DNA of 12,893 nt from Gammaproteobacteria bacterium RIFCSPHIGHO2_12_FULL_45_12 (lineage in GTDB: Bacteria; Pseudomonadota; Gammaproteobacteria; DSM-16500). The stretch lies in the NCBI GenBank assembly GCA_001801665.1, contig MGYH01000052.1, positions 1 through 12,893 on the forward strand, read 5' to 3'. The notes under the pieces were generated by a model. It saw only the letters and a list, made by a program, of their open reading frames with translations. It was not told the DNA's origin and made no database searches. The translations under genes and the position numbers were made by a program. This document shows positions 6,712-12,893 of this stretch, one piece after another. Positions within the stretch are counted from its first letter, which is position 1; each line of letters opens with the position of its first letter.

Positions 6712-6752
6712 CATGGCAAATGAGACAATTTATCTGTTTAGAATTAGCCATG
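6712..6752. repeat. Imperfect inverted repeat after the copy-1 border
   Basis: CATGGCAAAT (6712-6721) and ATTAGCCATG (6743-6752) pair at 9 of 10 positions around a 21-base loop. It starts eight bases after the end of the duplicated unit, between kinase 1 and the convergent antitoxin gene. It may be a weak bidirectional stop hairpin or a mobile-element remnant. The rest of the gap 6654-6785 shows nothing recognisable. Confidence 0.35.
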
Positions 6753-6785
6753 ATTAACAGCTTGCTGCCCAATTCCAAGCATATT

Positions 6786-7076
6786 TTATGCAGCAATCCT
6801 ATCATCTATGACCAATGAAACCGGTTTGCCAAGCTTGGTCAGCATATTAACCAGCACATCAATGGTAAAAAGATGCAGCTTGCCGCGCCGTAAGTCACTC
6901 ATGCGGGGCTGTGATGCTCCCAAAAATTTTGCTGCCTGAACCTGGGTCAGGTTCTTTTTGGACAGTTCATCTTCAACCGCCCGCATAAGGACGGCTCGAA
7001 TCTTGAGGTTTGCGGCTTCGGCGGCATCGAACCCCAAATCGTCAAAGACGCTTCCTTTGGTTACATGATGTTTCAT
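6786..7076 (-). CDS. XRE/HigA-type antitoxin (helix-turn-helix)
   Basis: The protein has 96 residues and is typical of small HigA-like antitoxins (HTH_37/COG5606 type). These bind and neutralise a RelE/HigB-fold mRNase and repress their own operon. The characteristic N-terminus KGSVFDDLGFDAAEAANLK is complete. The DNA-binding helix-turn-helix is LTQVQAAKFLGASQPRMSDL (about 43-62), followed by the usual FTIDVLVNMLTKLG dimer region. Its ATG overlaps the toxin stop by four bases (ATGA), giving the toxin-first order of HigBA systems and translational coupling. The last codons (ATT GCT GCA TAA) reproduce 12 bases of the MITE terminal repeat found elsewhere in the window. Confidence 0.92.
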   Translation of the reverse strand: MKHHVTKGSVFDDLGFDAAEAANLKIRAVLMRAVEDELSKKNLTQVQAAKFLGASQPRMSDLRRGKLHLFTIDVLVNMLTKLGKPVSLVIDDRIAA

Positions 7077-7312
7077 TTTTTGGTCCTCCGCATTTCAAGC
7101 ATTTCCGCATATCGCTGTTTTGCCAAATCAATATCGCGTTTCAGGGTTTGCTGTGTCTTTTTGACAAAAGCATGCAGCACATAAAGCGACTCTTCAAACT
7201 TGGCAACATACAAAATCCGATACTCATTTTCTTCGTGGATACGAATTTCTTTCACCCCACTGCCTACCGAATTCATTGGCTTCCAATCATACGGTTCCAA
7301 ACCCCTTTGCAC
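7073..7312 (-). CDS. HigB/RelE-type (Gp49-like) toxin, N-terminally truncated
   Basis: The 79 residues from a GTG at 7312 cover the conserved core and C-terminus of the phage Gp49-like/HigB toxin family (ribosome-dependent mRNA cleavage). They include QRGLEPYDWKPM, GVKEIRIHEENEYRILYVAKF, YVLHAFVKKTQQT and KRDIDLAKQRY. Intact members carry about 30 more residues before QRGLEP. In this frame the reading is open only back to 7333 (RAIQALKV, a plausible end of the first helix) and then meets TAA at 7334-7336. GTG 7312 has no good ribosome binding site. The real start is probably ATG 7376 in another frame (see the next entry), so the toxin is likely inactive unless a frameshift restores it. It overlaps the antitoxin start by four bases. 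Confidence 0.8.
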   Translation of the reverse strand: MQRGLEPYDWKPMNSVGSGVKEIRIHEENEYRILYVAKFEESLYVLHAFVKKTQQTLKRDIDLAKQRYAEMLEMRRTKK

Positions 7313-7376
7313 TTTCAGTGCCTGAATAGCCCTTTACTGTTATGTGGGTATTTCCCAACCAGTTTATTTTTTTCAT
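7313..7376 (-). pseudogene. Displaced N-terminus of the HigB-like toxin
   Basis: From ATG 7376, preceded by GGAG ten bases upstream and a good promoter, the minus strand encodes MKKINWLGNTHITVKGYSG. This has the '...WLG-x-(S/T)...' opening typical of Gp49-like toxins. That frame runs out of register with the toxin core and stops at a TGA within the core gene. Joining the two near AAAGGG (7329-7334) needs a one-base shift. Even then about ten residues usually present between this opening and QRGLEP would be missing. A deletion with loss of frame is the simplest explanation. Confidence 0.6.
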
Positions 7377-7399
7377 CAAACCAGAACTCCGTTTAGTTA

Positions 7400-7428
7400 A
7401 TTATACAATATTTTATATATTTTGCAAA
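7400..7428 (-). promoter_or_regulatory. Promoter of the toxin-antitoxin pair
   Basis: Read on the minus strand, TTTGCA (7428-7423), a 17-base spacer and a perfect TATAAT (7405-7400) lie 23 bases before ATG 7376. The spacer is very AT-rich and partly self-complementary, a suitable place for antitoxin autorepression. The promoter position supports 7376, not 7312, as the ancestral start of the toxin. Confidence 0.6.
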
Positions 7429-7447
7429 TATCTAACCCTCAAGCTGA

Positions 7448-7546
7448 CTGACCAACCAGCTAAAAGCCTTCGATGCCTGCTGCGAACATGAAAGCGTGCA
7501 GTACCAGGAGGCGGCACCCCAGCCTGCCAAAAAATACAGTGGATAA
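7448..7546 (+). other. Possible 3' scrap of a lost gene at the border of copy 2
   Basis: An open stretch of 32 codons after an in-frame TGA (7445-7447) ends at TAA 7544-7546. It encodes LTNQLKAFDACCEHES and then a Pro/Ala/Gln-rich tail ending KKYSG. The stretch is visibly more GC-rich than the kinase leader beside it and codes plausibly, but I cannot assign it to a family. Its stop lies in the first bases of the duplicated unit, as if the unit had been joined into the end of a gene. Apart from the toxin-antitoxin promoter and the duplicated leader, this is all I see in the gap 7377-7733. Confidence 0.25.
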
Positions 7547-7623
7547 ACATCTATTATCAAAAAGTTAGCCATCTTTTTTTCGTTCTTCAATTAGTCATTA
7601 TTATAGATTATGGTTAAACCTGA

Positions 7624-7733
7624 TATAATTAAGATAGAAAAGCCCGCATTAACGCCGTGGTGGTGATTCCCGTGTGGTTTCTGGGGGCTAATGATAAAGA
7701 ATAAGTCTAGGCGTTTTTAAAAGAGGAACAACC
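7624..7733 (+). promoter_or_regulatory. Candidate promoter and conserved leader of kinase 2
   Basis: TATAAT (7624-7629), the G-run leader and AGAGGAA (7722-7728) are placed as in copy 1. Most leader differences are single substitutions, with three clustered just after the -10. The conserved -10 and ribosome binding site suggest that both kinases are expressed under the same control. Confidence 0.35.
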
Positions 7734-9476
7734 ATGGAACCTCGAAATGGCAATCATCCACCTAAAGACAATGAAAAAAAAGAATCTAGCCGTATCCTTG
7801 ATATCCCAGATATACCTCGGCAGGTAGATATTCGTCATTTGGATGATAACGGGAGACTGGTCAGTCCGGAGGTTTTAAACAACGTTATAAAGTTAAATTT
7901 ATTAGATACATTAAACTACCGAACAAGTAAAACGCGATTCAAGAATTTAAAAGGTGATGTTCCTAAATTCAGCATCATTAAAACACCTGATGGGGACTAC
8001 TATAGTATCTATCAAGGGGAACAACATAAAAAACACCTTGGCGAAGGTGGATTTGGAAGTGTGAAATTAGCACAGAATATTATAACAGGAGAGTGGGTAG
8101 CACTTAAAGTAATGGACTCTGACAAAACAAGTAAAAACATTAAAGATGCCGAAGTTGCTAATCTTAAAAACACAGACAATTACTTTCATGATTCTATTTA
8201 TATTGGGAAAAAAAGATCACAATATGAATTGTTAATGAAACTGGCGCCTGGAACCGGTTTATTTGATCTTATTAAAGATAAAAAAATTCCATCTCTGGTT
8301 GACAAACTAAGAATCGCGATTGGATGCCTCAAATCAATTGAAACCCTTCATAAAAAAAATATATTGCATCGTGATATCAAACCTAGTAATTTTGTTTATG
8401 ATACTGAAAAAGGGCTGATCTCGATAGTTGACTTTGGATTGGCAATCTATGGCAATTTGAATCAATTGTGTAAAAAATTCGGGGGCACTGAGGCTTATCA
8501 CGCCCCTGAGCAAAATGCTGCATATGAGAATAAACAGGCTATCCCTTACAATGAAAAAACCGAGGTTTACGCATTAGGTGTAACACTTGTAAATCTATTT
8601 TATGACAACGTTAAAATTGACCCCGTCATTCATGTCAATATTATAGATTCCATTAAAAAGACCTTATCAAACATGGTAAACAAGGATCCCCAAAAAAGGC
8701 CTAGTATCAGCTCAGCGATTATCGAGCTTAAAAGTGTGTTTGACATACTACTTGACATCATGCCGACCATTAGAAATTTTAGCATTTTAAATGTTGATGA
8801 TTATCGAAATAATAATCAACATTATGGGCTTGACACTGAATTATTTAGAATTTGGACGTCAGATAGTCATGTCATGCAAGAAGTTTTCTTAGTAAATGAT
8901 ATATCATCACCGCTTGATCCTTATGAATATGCAAAAATTAAAAAGACCCTGGAAAGCCATGGTTTTATGGTTTCCCCTAAAGTTTATCTTCTTCCGCCAA
9001 TAACACCGGACAACTTACCTGATAGTTTAGCCACTCTCATCAATGCTGAGGCGAAAAATCATTGCTTCCCAGCACAAGTCATGTACCTTCATCATGATGG
9101 TCATAAGGTTAACGTAACTCAATATAATGACTTACCTAGTTACTACACATGCCGAAATGAGGTTATTCGTGGTTTCTATAAAGAAATAGAAAGACTGGAA
9201 GGCCGCATTAAATCTGCGATAGCAGGAAAAGGCATTTTGAAAGAACGTCTAGCCTTCTTAAATGACACTCTCATGGAGATTAAGAGGAAATCATTAGACT
9301 TGAACCAAATTTCAAGAAAAATTGATCTTATCTTGGAAAATACAAAGTCCGCCTTTCCCCTTGGCGCCATATTGAAAACTTTTTTTACCGGACAATCTGG
9401 CCCAGATGGCCGCCAGGAATTAGAAAAAATTAAAGGAAAAATAAACACATATCCTACGCAGCACAAGCCAAAATAA
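7734..9476 (+). CDS. Eukaryotic-type Ser/Thr protein kinase with unknown C-terminal domain (paralogue 2)
   Basis: The 580 residues align end to end with paralogue 1, at roughly 60% identity judged by eye. Catalytic motifs are intact: GEGGFG (103-108), Lys125 in VALK, Glu140, HRD 212-214 with IKPSN (Asn219), DFG 233-235, APE 257-259, EVYALG (277-282) and Arg322 in QKRPS. The unknown C-terminal domain (about 342-580) keeps MPTIRNF, NVDDY, LPPIT, NLPDS, CFPAQ, YLHH and FFTGQSGPDGR. Divergence is concentrated in four places: the first 75 residues, the helix-C approach, the segment after APE, and the extreme C-terminus. There, paralogue 1's Glu-rich end is replaced by a Lys/Pro tail (PTQHKPK). The ATG at 7734 follows AGAGGAA by five bases. 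The codons are AT-rich compared with etfA or hss, consistent with acquired DNA. Confidence 0.9.
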   Translation: MEPRNGNHPPKDNEKKESSRILDIPDIPRQVDIRHLDDNGRLVSPEVLNNVIKLNLLDTLNYRTSKTRFKNLKGDVPKFSIIKTPDGDYYSIYQGEQHKKHLGEGGFGSVKLAQNIITGEWVALKVMDSDKTSKNIKDAEVANLKNTDNYFHDSIYIGKKRSQYELLMKLAPGTGLFDLIKDKKIPSLVDKLRIAIGCLKSIETLHKKNILHRDIKPSNFVYDTEKGLISIVDFGLAIYGNLNQLCKKFGGTEAYHAPEQNAAYENKQAIPYNEKTEVYALGVTLVNLFYDNVKIDPVIHVNIIDSIKKTLSNMVNKDPQKRPSISSAIIELKSVFDILLDIMPTIRNFSILNVDDYRNNNQHYGLDTELFRIWTSDSHVMQEVFLVNDISSPLDPYEYAKIKKTLESHGFMVSPKVYLLPPITPDNLPDSLATLINAEAKNHCFPAQVMYLHHDGHKVNVTQYNDLPSYYTCRNEVIRGFYKEIERLEGRIKSAIAGKGILKERLAFLNDTLMEIKRKSLDLNQISRKIDLILENTKSAFPLGAILKTFFTGQSGPDGRQELEKIKGKINTYPTQHKPK

Positions 9477-9481
9477 TGGTG

Positions 9482-9539
9482 GGCCTATTGTGATTTCATC
9501 TAAAAACTGAAACGTCGTCTTTATTGGTATCAATAGGCC
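9482..9539. repeat. 9-bp inverted repeat between convergent genes
   Basis: GGCCTATTG (9482-9490) and CAATAGGCC (9531-9539) are exact inverse copies separated by 40 bases. They span the gap between the kinase 2 stop and the ATPase stop. Copy 1 has the left arm but not the right. It could be a weak shared stop hairpin or a chance junction. Confidence 0.3.
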
Positions 9540-10760
9540 TTAAAGCAAACCAACTGGAATAGCCGTCACACTCGCTGACATTGGCAAAAGCGATGATGTT
9601 AAGCATATTAAACCACCTTCACCGATTTTTTTCCCCAGTCTATCCAGCGTAGAAAAAGTTTGTATCAATCGTTTATCAATATTTCCTGTTTTTTTGAATT
9701 CGACTGGATAAATGGTGTCGTCTTTAACAATCAACAAATCAATTTCTCTTTTGTCTTTGTCACGATAGAAATAAATTGGCGCACGCTTACCATTGTGCCA
9801 ATAGCTTTTTAAAATTTCGGTTAAAATAAACGTTTCCAAAATCGCGCCTGACATGGCACCTGCTTCTAATGTTTCGGGACTCGACCATTCGGTGAGATAC
9901 GCGCATAAACCGGTATCCAGAAAATATAGTTTAGGCGTTTTGATTAGGCGTTTGGTAACATTGGTGTGGTATGGCTCTAGCAAATAAACAACACCGGATG
10001 TCTCCAAAATCGATAGCCAGCTATGTGCTGTTGCTGGTGTTATGCCGATATCTCTCGCCATGTCAGACATATTCAGAAGCTGCCCGCTGCGCGCTGCCGC
10101 TGCGCGCATGAATTTTAAAAATAAGTGTGAGTCACCCACATTGGCAAGGTCTCGCACATCTCTCTGTAAATAGGTTTGCACATATGAACTAAAAAACACA
10201 TCCCTGTCAATATTCTCCGTCACCATTCTGGGAAATGAGCCACGCCAGATGATTTGATAAATATCTTTCAGTGAAAGTTCTTTAGAAAATTTATTTCGTT
10301 TGTTTAGTTGGTTTTGTATAGGGAGAAATGGCTCCGCAATATCTGGGTGACCTTGCATTTCTTTCAGCGATAAACCTAGCAAGTCAACCATGCCCACTCG
10401 TCCAGCAAGCGACTCAGACACCCCTTTCATTAATTGAAAGCGCTGCGATCCCGCTAACCAGAACTCCCCTGGCTTTTGGTGCTTATCGACATGCATTTTG
10501 ATGTATGGTAGTAACTCAGGCGCGTATTGAATTTCATCAATCAGTATGGGCCCCGGAAAGCGCTGTAGAAAAAGGCTAGGCTCTTCTCTCGCAAGTCTTG
10601 CCAGATTAGGATCATCCAGTGTGACATAGTGCCGCGTGCTTTTAGCAAGATGCTGCAGAATCGTGGTTTTACCTACCTGCCTTGGGCCTGTGATGATCAG
10701 GACGGGAAATTGCTTATCTACTTGTTTCAAATGCGATTTTAATGTTCTCTCTAGGTACAT
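9540..10760 (-). CDS. AAA_14 / DUF4143 family ATPase
   Basis: The 406 residues are the normal length for this family of P-loop ATPases of uncertain role, which are frequent in bacteria and archaea and often strain-variable. In order it has Walker A GPRQVGKT (25-32), Walker B ILIDE (72-76), the sensor AGSQ (103-106) and LAGRV with Arg121. A DUF4143 half follows, containing WRGSFPRMV (172-180), a winged-helix-like segment near 230-260 and YFLDTGLCAYLT (279-290). It ends in a PD-(D/E)xK-like pattern: Glu309, Asp341 in REIDLLI, then Glu354-Phe-Lys356. A nuclease-like fold is known in this part of the family, but activity here is unproven. The ribosome binding site is weak. The gene has its own strong promoter and is convergent with kinase 2. 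No DNA or protein target can be named. Confidence 0.9.
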   Translation of the reverse strand: MYLERTLKSHLKQVDKQFPVLIITGPRQVGKTTILQHLAKSTRHYVTLDDPNLARLAREEPSLFLQRFPGPILIDEIQYAPELLPYIKMHVDKHQKPGEFWLAGSQRFQLMKGVSESLAGRVGMVDLLGLSLKEMQGHPDIAEPFLPIQNQLNKRNKFSKELSLKDIYQIIWRGSFPRMVTENIDRDVFFSSYVQTYLQRDVRDLANVGDSHLFLKFMRAAAARSGQLLNMSDMARDIGITPATAHSWLSILETSGVVYLLEPYHTNVTKRLIKTPKLYFLDTGLCAYLTEWSSPETLEAGAMSGAILETFILTEILKSYWHNGKRAPIYFYRDKDKREIDLLIVKDDTIYPVEFKKTGNIDKRLIQTFSTLDRLGKKIGEGGLICLTSSLLPMSASVTAIPVGLL

Positions 10761-10791
10761 GGCGATTTCTTATCGGCTAATCTATATTACT

Positions 10792-10820
10792 ATTATAAAA
10801 TAGACGATATTTTACGTCAA
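10792..10820 (-). promoter_or_regulatory. Strong sigma-70 promoter of the DUF4143 ATPase
   Basis: On the minus strand, TTGACG (10820-10815), an exact 17-base spacer and TATAAT (10797-10792) lie 31 bases before the ATG at 10760. This is the best promoter match in the window and shows that the ATPase does not depend on the upstream 500-residue gene. Confidence 0.75.
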
Positions 10821-10868
10821 TCGTAACTTACGCGGGTAACTCCCCACCCCATCATCCTGAGCCTCCCC

Positions 10869-12371
10869 TTACCATGCAATAATCAACGCAGGCGGTGGGA
10901 TTTCCATGCCCATTAAATTTCTAATATGATTCTTATCAACCAGTGATAAAAATTCATGATCCAGTGCCAACCATGTTTCAATATACTCCATAATAAAATC
11001 TTTCTCGTCCTTTTCCAATGCGGCATTATTGATAAACGCGTGCAATCCACCCTGCACCAGCGAGAAAGATTTAATCGCCACCGCAACGGTTGCGTTTGCT
11101 GCGGAACTAATCACTTTATCCACCACCCAGGTGGTCAAACTGGCTTCCGCCACGGGCACCACTTGACTGATGACCATGCGGTTCAACCCTTCCATTAACA
11201 GGCGGCTGCTTAAAAAAACGGTTAACCCCACCGGGCCTGCTAAGGCAGTCGCGGCCACAACGCCCACACCAGACGTTAATTGAGAACCTGCAAACATAAA
11301 CCCATTTTTTAAACACCAGAGAACCGCCGTTTTGGTGGAAGAGGGTTGTGCTTCCTGTTCTGTCAGTTTGACAACATAACCCTTGATACGCTCACTATAT
11401 TGATTAAGCTCGTCACCACTGTACCCTTCTTTCTCTGCGACATTCTTCACCGCGTGGGTTTCTAAATAACACTGCAACGCTTGCAAATAATCTTTTTCTG
11501 TACTCGCATTGACGTGTTGCGCCCATCTTGGATTCATTAAGCTGGTTAATTCGTTTGATAGCACACTATTAAATAATTGCCACTCTTCGCCAATCATGCG
11601 TCTTGCAACCAACAAGGCGCCCAAACGCAATACCCGCGCCTCCTCATGACATTTATCTTGCCGCAACCGCTCTTGCTCTGTTAATTCCACGTTGTCCCCA
11701 TTTCGTGGCAGCGGGTCATCTACCAGACACTCACAACTTCGATTGACAAATAAAATGAACCGAATTAATTGATAACGACCTGCATTTTTAGTCCATCTGT
11801 CTTTTGTTTTATGGATGTAATTCGCTTGAAGGTCAGGTATTTTTTTTTGTAAAACCTTAAGACTGGTCGCTGTTCGCATGAGAATTTCGATGGCTGCAAA
11901 TTCTTTTTTCGACACAGCGCCAATCACTCGTCTGATACGCTTAATCAATTCTGGATCTTGATGAAGGTCATATGAATCCCGCAAATGTTGATATAATTTC
12001 TGCAAACAGATTAACGTCATATCGCCTGAAACTGTTTCACCCATTGACAGCCCCAACCCTTGCCGCACCAACGTATAAAATTGACTTCCCGTATTTTTAA
12101 TATAACCACGCTGAAATTCAGGCGAAACCAAGTTATATTTTATTTCAGACGCAATGGATTCCATCACAAAAAGAAACATCCCGGTCAGAATCTTTTTAAT
12201 TAACTCCATTTGCTCCGGTTGCTCTTCCTTCACCTCAAGCGATCCAATCACCTGTTTAAACATGTTAAAAAATGCCTTTCGCTCGACATTGTGATTTGGA
12301 TATTCCTTTTCGATGTCCTCTGCCAGACGGACTAACTGTGATATATCACGTAGCGTATATTTTGCTGGCAT
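10869..12371 (-). CDS. Unrecognised 500-residue protein with hydrophobic C-terminal segments
   Basis: I do not recognise this family. The ATG at 12371 is well supported by AGGAAG (12378-12383 on the plus strand), six bases upstream. Residues 1-350 look soluble, charged and mainly alpha-helical, with a Cys pair (CEC, 213-215) and a highly charged stretch at 229-246. Residues 350-393 are rich in Gly, Ala and Val and hydrophobic enough for one or two membrane passes (GFMFAGSQLTSGVGVVAATA, then GPVGLTVFLSS). A second hydrophobic stretch lies near 418-445. The tail (450-500) is acidic and then ends PPPALIIAW. There is no N-terminal signal peptide. In a Legionellales setting a membrane-inserting effector is conceivable, but nothing specific supports it. 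Confidence 0.8.
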   Translation of the reverse strand: MPAKYTLRDISQLVRLAEDIEKEYPNHNVERKAFFNMFKQVIGSLEVKEEQPEQMELIKKILTGMFLFVMESIASEIKYNLVSPEFQRGYIKNTGSQFYTLVRQGLGLSMGETVSGDMTLICLQKLYQHLRDSYDLHQDPELIKRIRRVIGAVSKKEFAAIEILMRTATSLKVLQKKIPDLQANYIHKTKDRWTKNAGRYQLIRFILFVNRSCECLVDDPLPRNGDNVELTEQERLRQDKCHEEARVLRLGALLVARRMIGEEWQLFNSVLSNELTSLMNPRWAQHVNASTEKDYLQALQCYLETHAVKNVAEKEGYSGDELNQYSERIKGYVVKLTEQEAQPSSTKTAVLWCLKNGFMFAGSQLTSGVGVVAATALAGPVGLTVFLSSRLLMEGLNRMVISQVVPVAEASLTTWVVDKVISSAANATVAVAIKSFSLVQGGLHAFINNAALEKDEKDFIMEYIETWLALDHEFLSLVDKNHIRNLMGMEIPPPALIIAW

Positions 12372-12502
12372 GCAATGCTTCCTAAGTGACTATTTCCTAA
12401 TTTCAGTGTATTTTGCAATCGTTAAGGAAATCTTAAAACGATGCTATCGCTTTAAAACAAACGCTTCATTTTTTCAATCAAGCGATCAACTTTACAAACA
12501 AG

Positions 12503-12530
12503 CTGACTTCAATAACATCATAAATCTAAT
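12503..12530 (+). promoter_or_regulatory. Candidate promoter of the thiolase gene
   Basis: CTGACT (12503-12508), a 16-base spacer and TCTAAT (12525-12530, one change from consensus) give a plausible promoter. It implies a ~100-base leader before the ATG at 12637. An alternative is TTTACA (12491) with TAACAT (12513). Apart from these and the dyad at 12594, the gap 12384-12636 shows nothing else. Confidence 0.3.
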
Positions 12531-12593
12531 ATTTGGTCACTCGCATTACATCGGTCTCTCGCCTGTCAAGATAGGCTTCGCCTTTAATCTCGG

Positions 12594-12613
12594 TTAAACT
12601 ACGGTTAGTTTAA
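12594..12613. promoter_or_regulatory. Perfect 8-bp dyad upstream of the thiolase: operator candidate
   Basis: TTAAACTA (12594-12601), CGGT, and TAGTTTAA (12606-12613) form a perfect inverted repeat 23 bases before the ATG and just upstream of AGGAA. The AAAC...GTTT halves recall operators of TetR-type fatty-acid regulators, but the spacing does not match the PsrA site I remember. A short hairpin in the leader RNA is the other possibility. Confidence 0.4.
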
Positions 12614-12636
12614 TTCTTTTTCAGGAAATAATAGCC

Positions 12637-12893
12637 ATGAATACGGATCCTATTGTCTTGGTCAGCTTTGCCCGCACACCCATCGGTAATTTGCTAGGCG
12701 AATTAAAAGATTTTTCTGCTTATGAGTTAGGTGCGCACGCCATTAACGCTGCCGTTTTGCGCGCACACTTAAACCCAGCCGACATAGGTGAAGTATGGAT
12801 GGGATGCGTCCTTCCGGCCGGTCAAGGTCAGGCACCTGCGCGTCAAGCGGCCCTCTTGGCCAAACTTCCAGACAGCACGCCTTGCACGACCCT
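12637..12893 (+). CDS. Acetyl-CoA acetyltransferase (thiolase), 3' end outside window
   Basis: This is the N-terminal 85 codons of a biosynthetic-type thiolase, which condenses two acetyl-CoA to acetoacetyl-CoA (or the reverse) in the cytoplasm. The opening DPIVLVSFARTPIGNLLGEL and the block VWMGCVLPAGQGQAPARQAA are diagnostic. The sequence stops at LPDSTPCTT, a few residues before the catalytic Cys of the N-terminal half, so catalytic residues cannot be checked. The ATG at 12637 has AGGAA (12623-12627) nine bases upstream. Substrate range cannot be decided from this part alone. Confidence 0.93.
   Translation, partial: MNTDPIVLVSFARTPIGNLLGELKDFSAYELGAHAINAAVLRAHLNPADIGEVWMGCVLPAGQGQAPARQAALLAKLPDSTPCTT

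Larger units (their letters stand above)
7542..9527 (+). repeat. Duplicated kinase unit, copy 2
   Basis: This is the partner of 4735-6704. The length difference of 16 bases is accounted for by five extra codons and one extra T in the leader. The copies are direct repeats separated by 837 bases that contain the toxin-antitoxin locus on the opposite strand. Recombination between them would delete that locus and fuse the kinases. Confidence 0.85.

Noticed and set aside
7010..7396. 128-residue plus-strand open frame
   Set aside because: It is antisense to the toxin-antitoxin pair, which has clear family motifs, coupling overlap and promoter on the other strand.
9176..9466. 96-residue minus-strand frame in kinase 2 (and the similar 6341-6643 frame in kinase 1)
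   Set aside because: Both are antisense shadows, conserved only because the kinases are paralogues.
4735..9527. Composite transposon
   Set aside because: The duplicated units have no transposase, terminal inverted repeats or target duplications.

Overview
The window looks like a moderately AT-rich gammaproteobacterial chromosome, most likely a member of the Legionellales (Legionella or a relative). Three things point there: an ankyrin-repeat protein resembling the Legionella core effector AnkH/LegA3, a bacterial homospermidine synthase, and two eukaryotic-type Ser/Thr protein kinases. The assignment is inferred from gene content. No 16S gene or secretion-system gene is present to prove it.

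Layout. Bases 1-632 are the 3' two-thirds of etfA (electron transfer flavoprotein alpha). A 260-bp gap follows that is largely a decayed 137-bp MITE-like element with IS903/IS5-type ends, itself carrying two other palindromic repeats. A two-gene unit follows: a small charged protein of unknown function (893-1393), then an ankyrin plus putative clan-CE-like cysteine-protease protein (1403-2791). Thirteen bases after that stop codon lies a second, well preserved 80-bp MITE with a perfect 9-bp target duplication, immediately before the promoter of hss (homospermidine synthase, 2964-4388).

Bases 4389-9539 are the accessory core. They hold REP-type palindromes, a 17-bp tandem repeat and a perfect 12-bp dyad, then two copies of a ~1.97-kb unit (4735-6704 and 7542-9527). 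Each unit consists of a ~190-bp leader, a 575- or 580-residue protein kinase with an unrecognised C-terminal domain, and a short 3' flank. The leaders and tails are nearly identical, whereas much of the kinase coding sequence has diverged. Between the copies, on the minus strand, sits a HigBA-like toxin-antitoxin pair whose toxin has apparently lost the proper connection to its N-terminus. It is followed by a possible 3' scrap of another gene.

Bases 9540-12371, minus strand, encode an AAA_14/DUF4143 ATPase with a textbook promoter and a 500-residue unrecognised protein with a hydrophobic C-terminal half. The window ends in the first 85 codons of an acetyl-CoA acetyltransferase (plus strand).

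The genes do not form one pathway. etfA, hss and the thiolase are housekeeping or metabolic. The ankyrin/protease protein and the two kinases have the look of host-directed effectors. The toxin-antitoxin remnant, ATPase, MITEs and duplications mark the middle as a plastic region. The most notable points are the tandem kinase pair with strongly conserved leaders and a new C-terminal domain, the two related MITEs with their target duplications, and the disrupted toxin.
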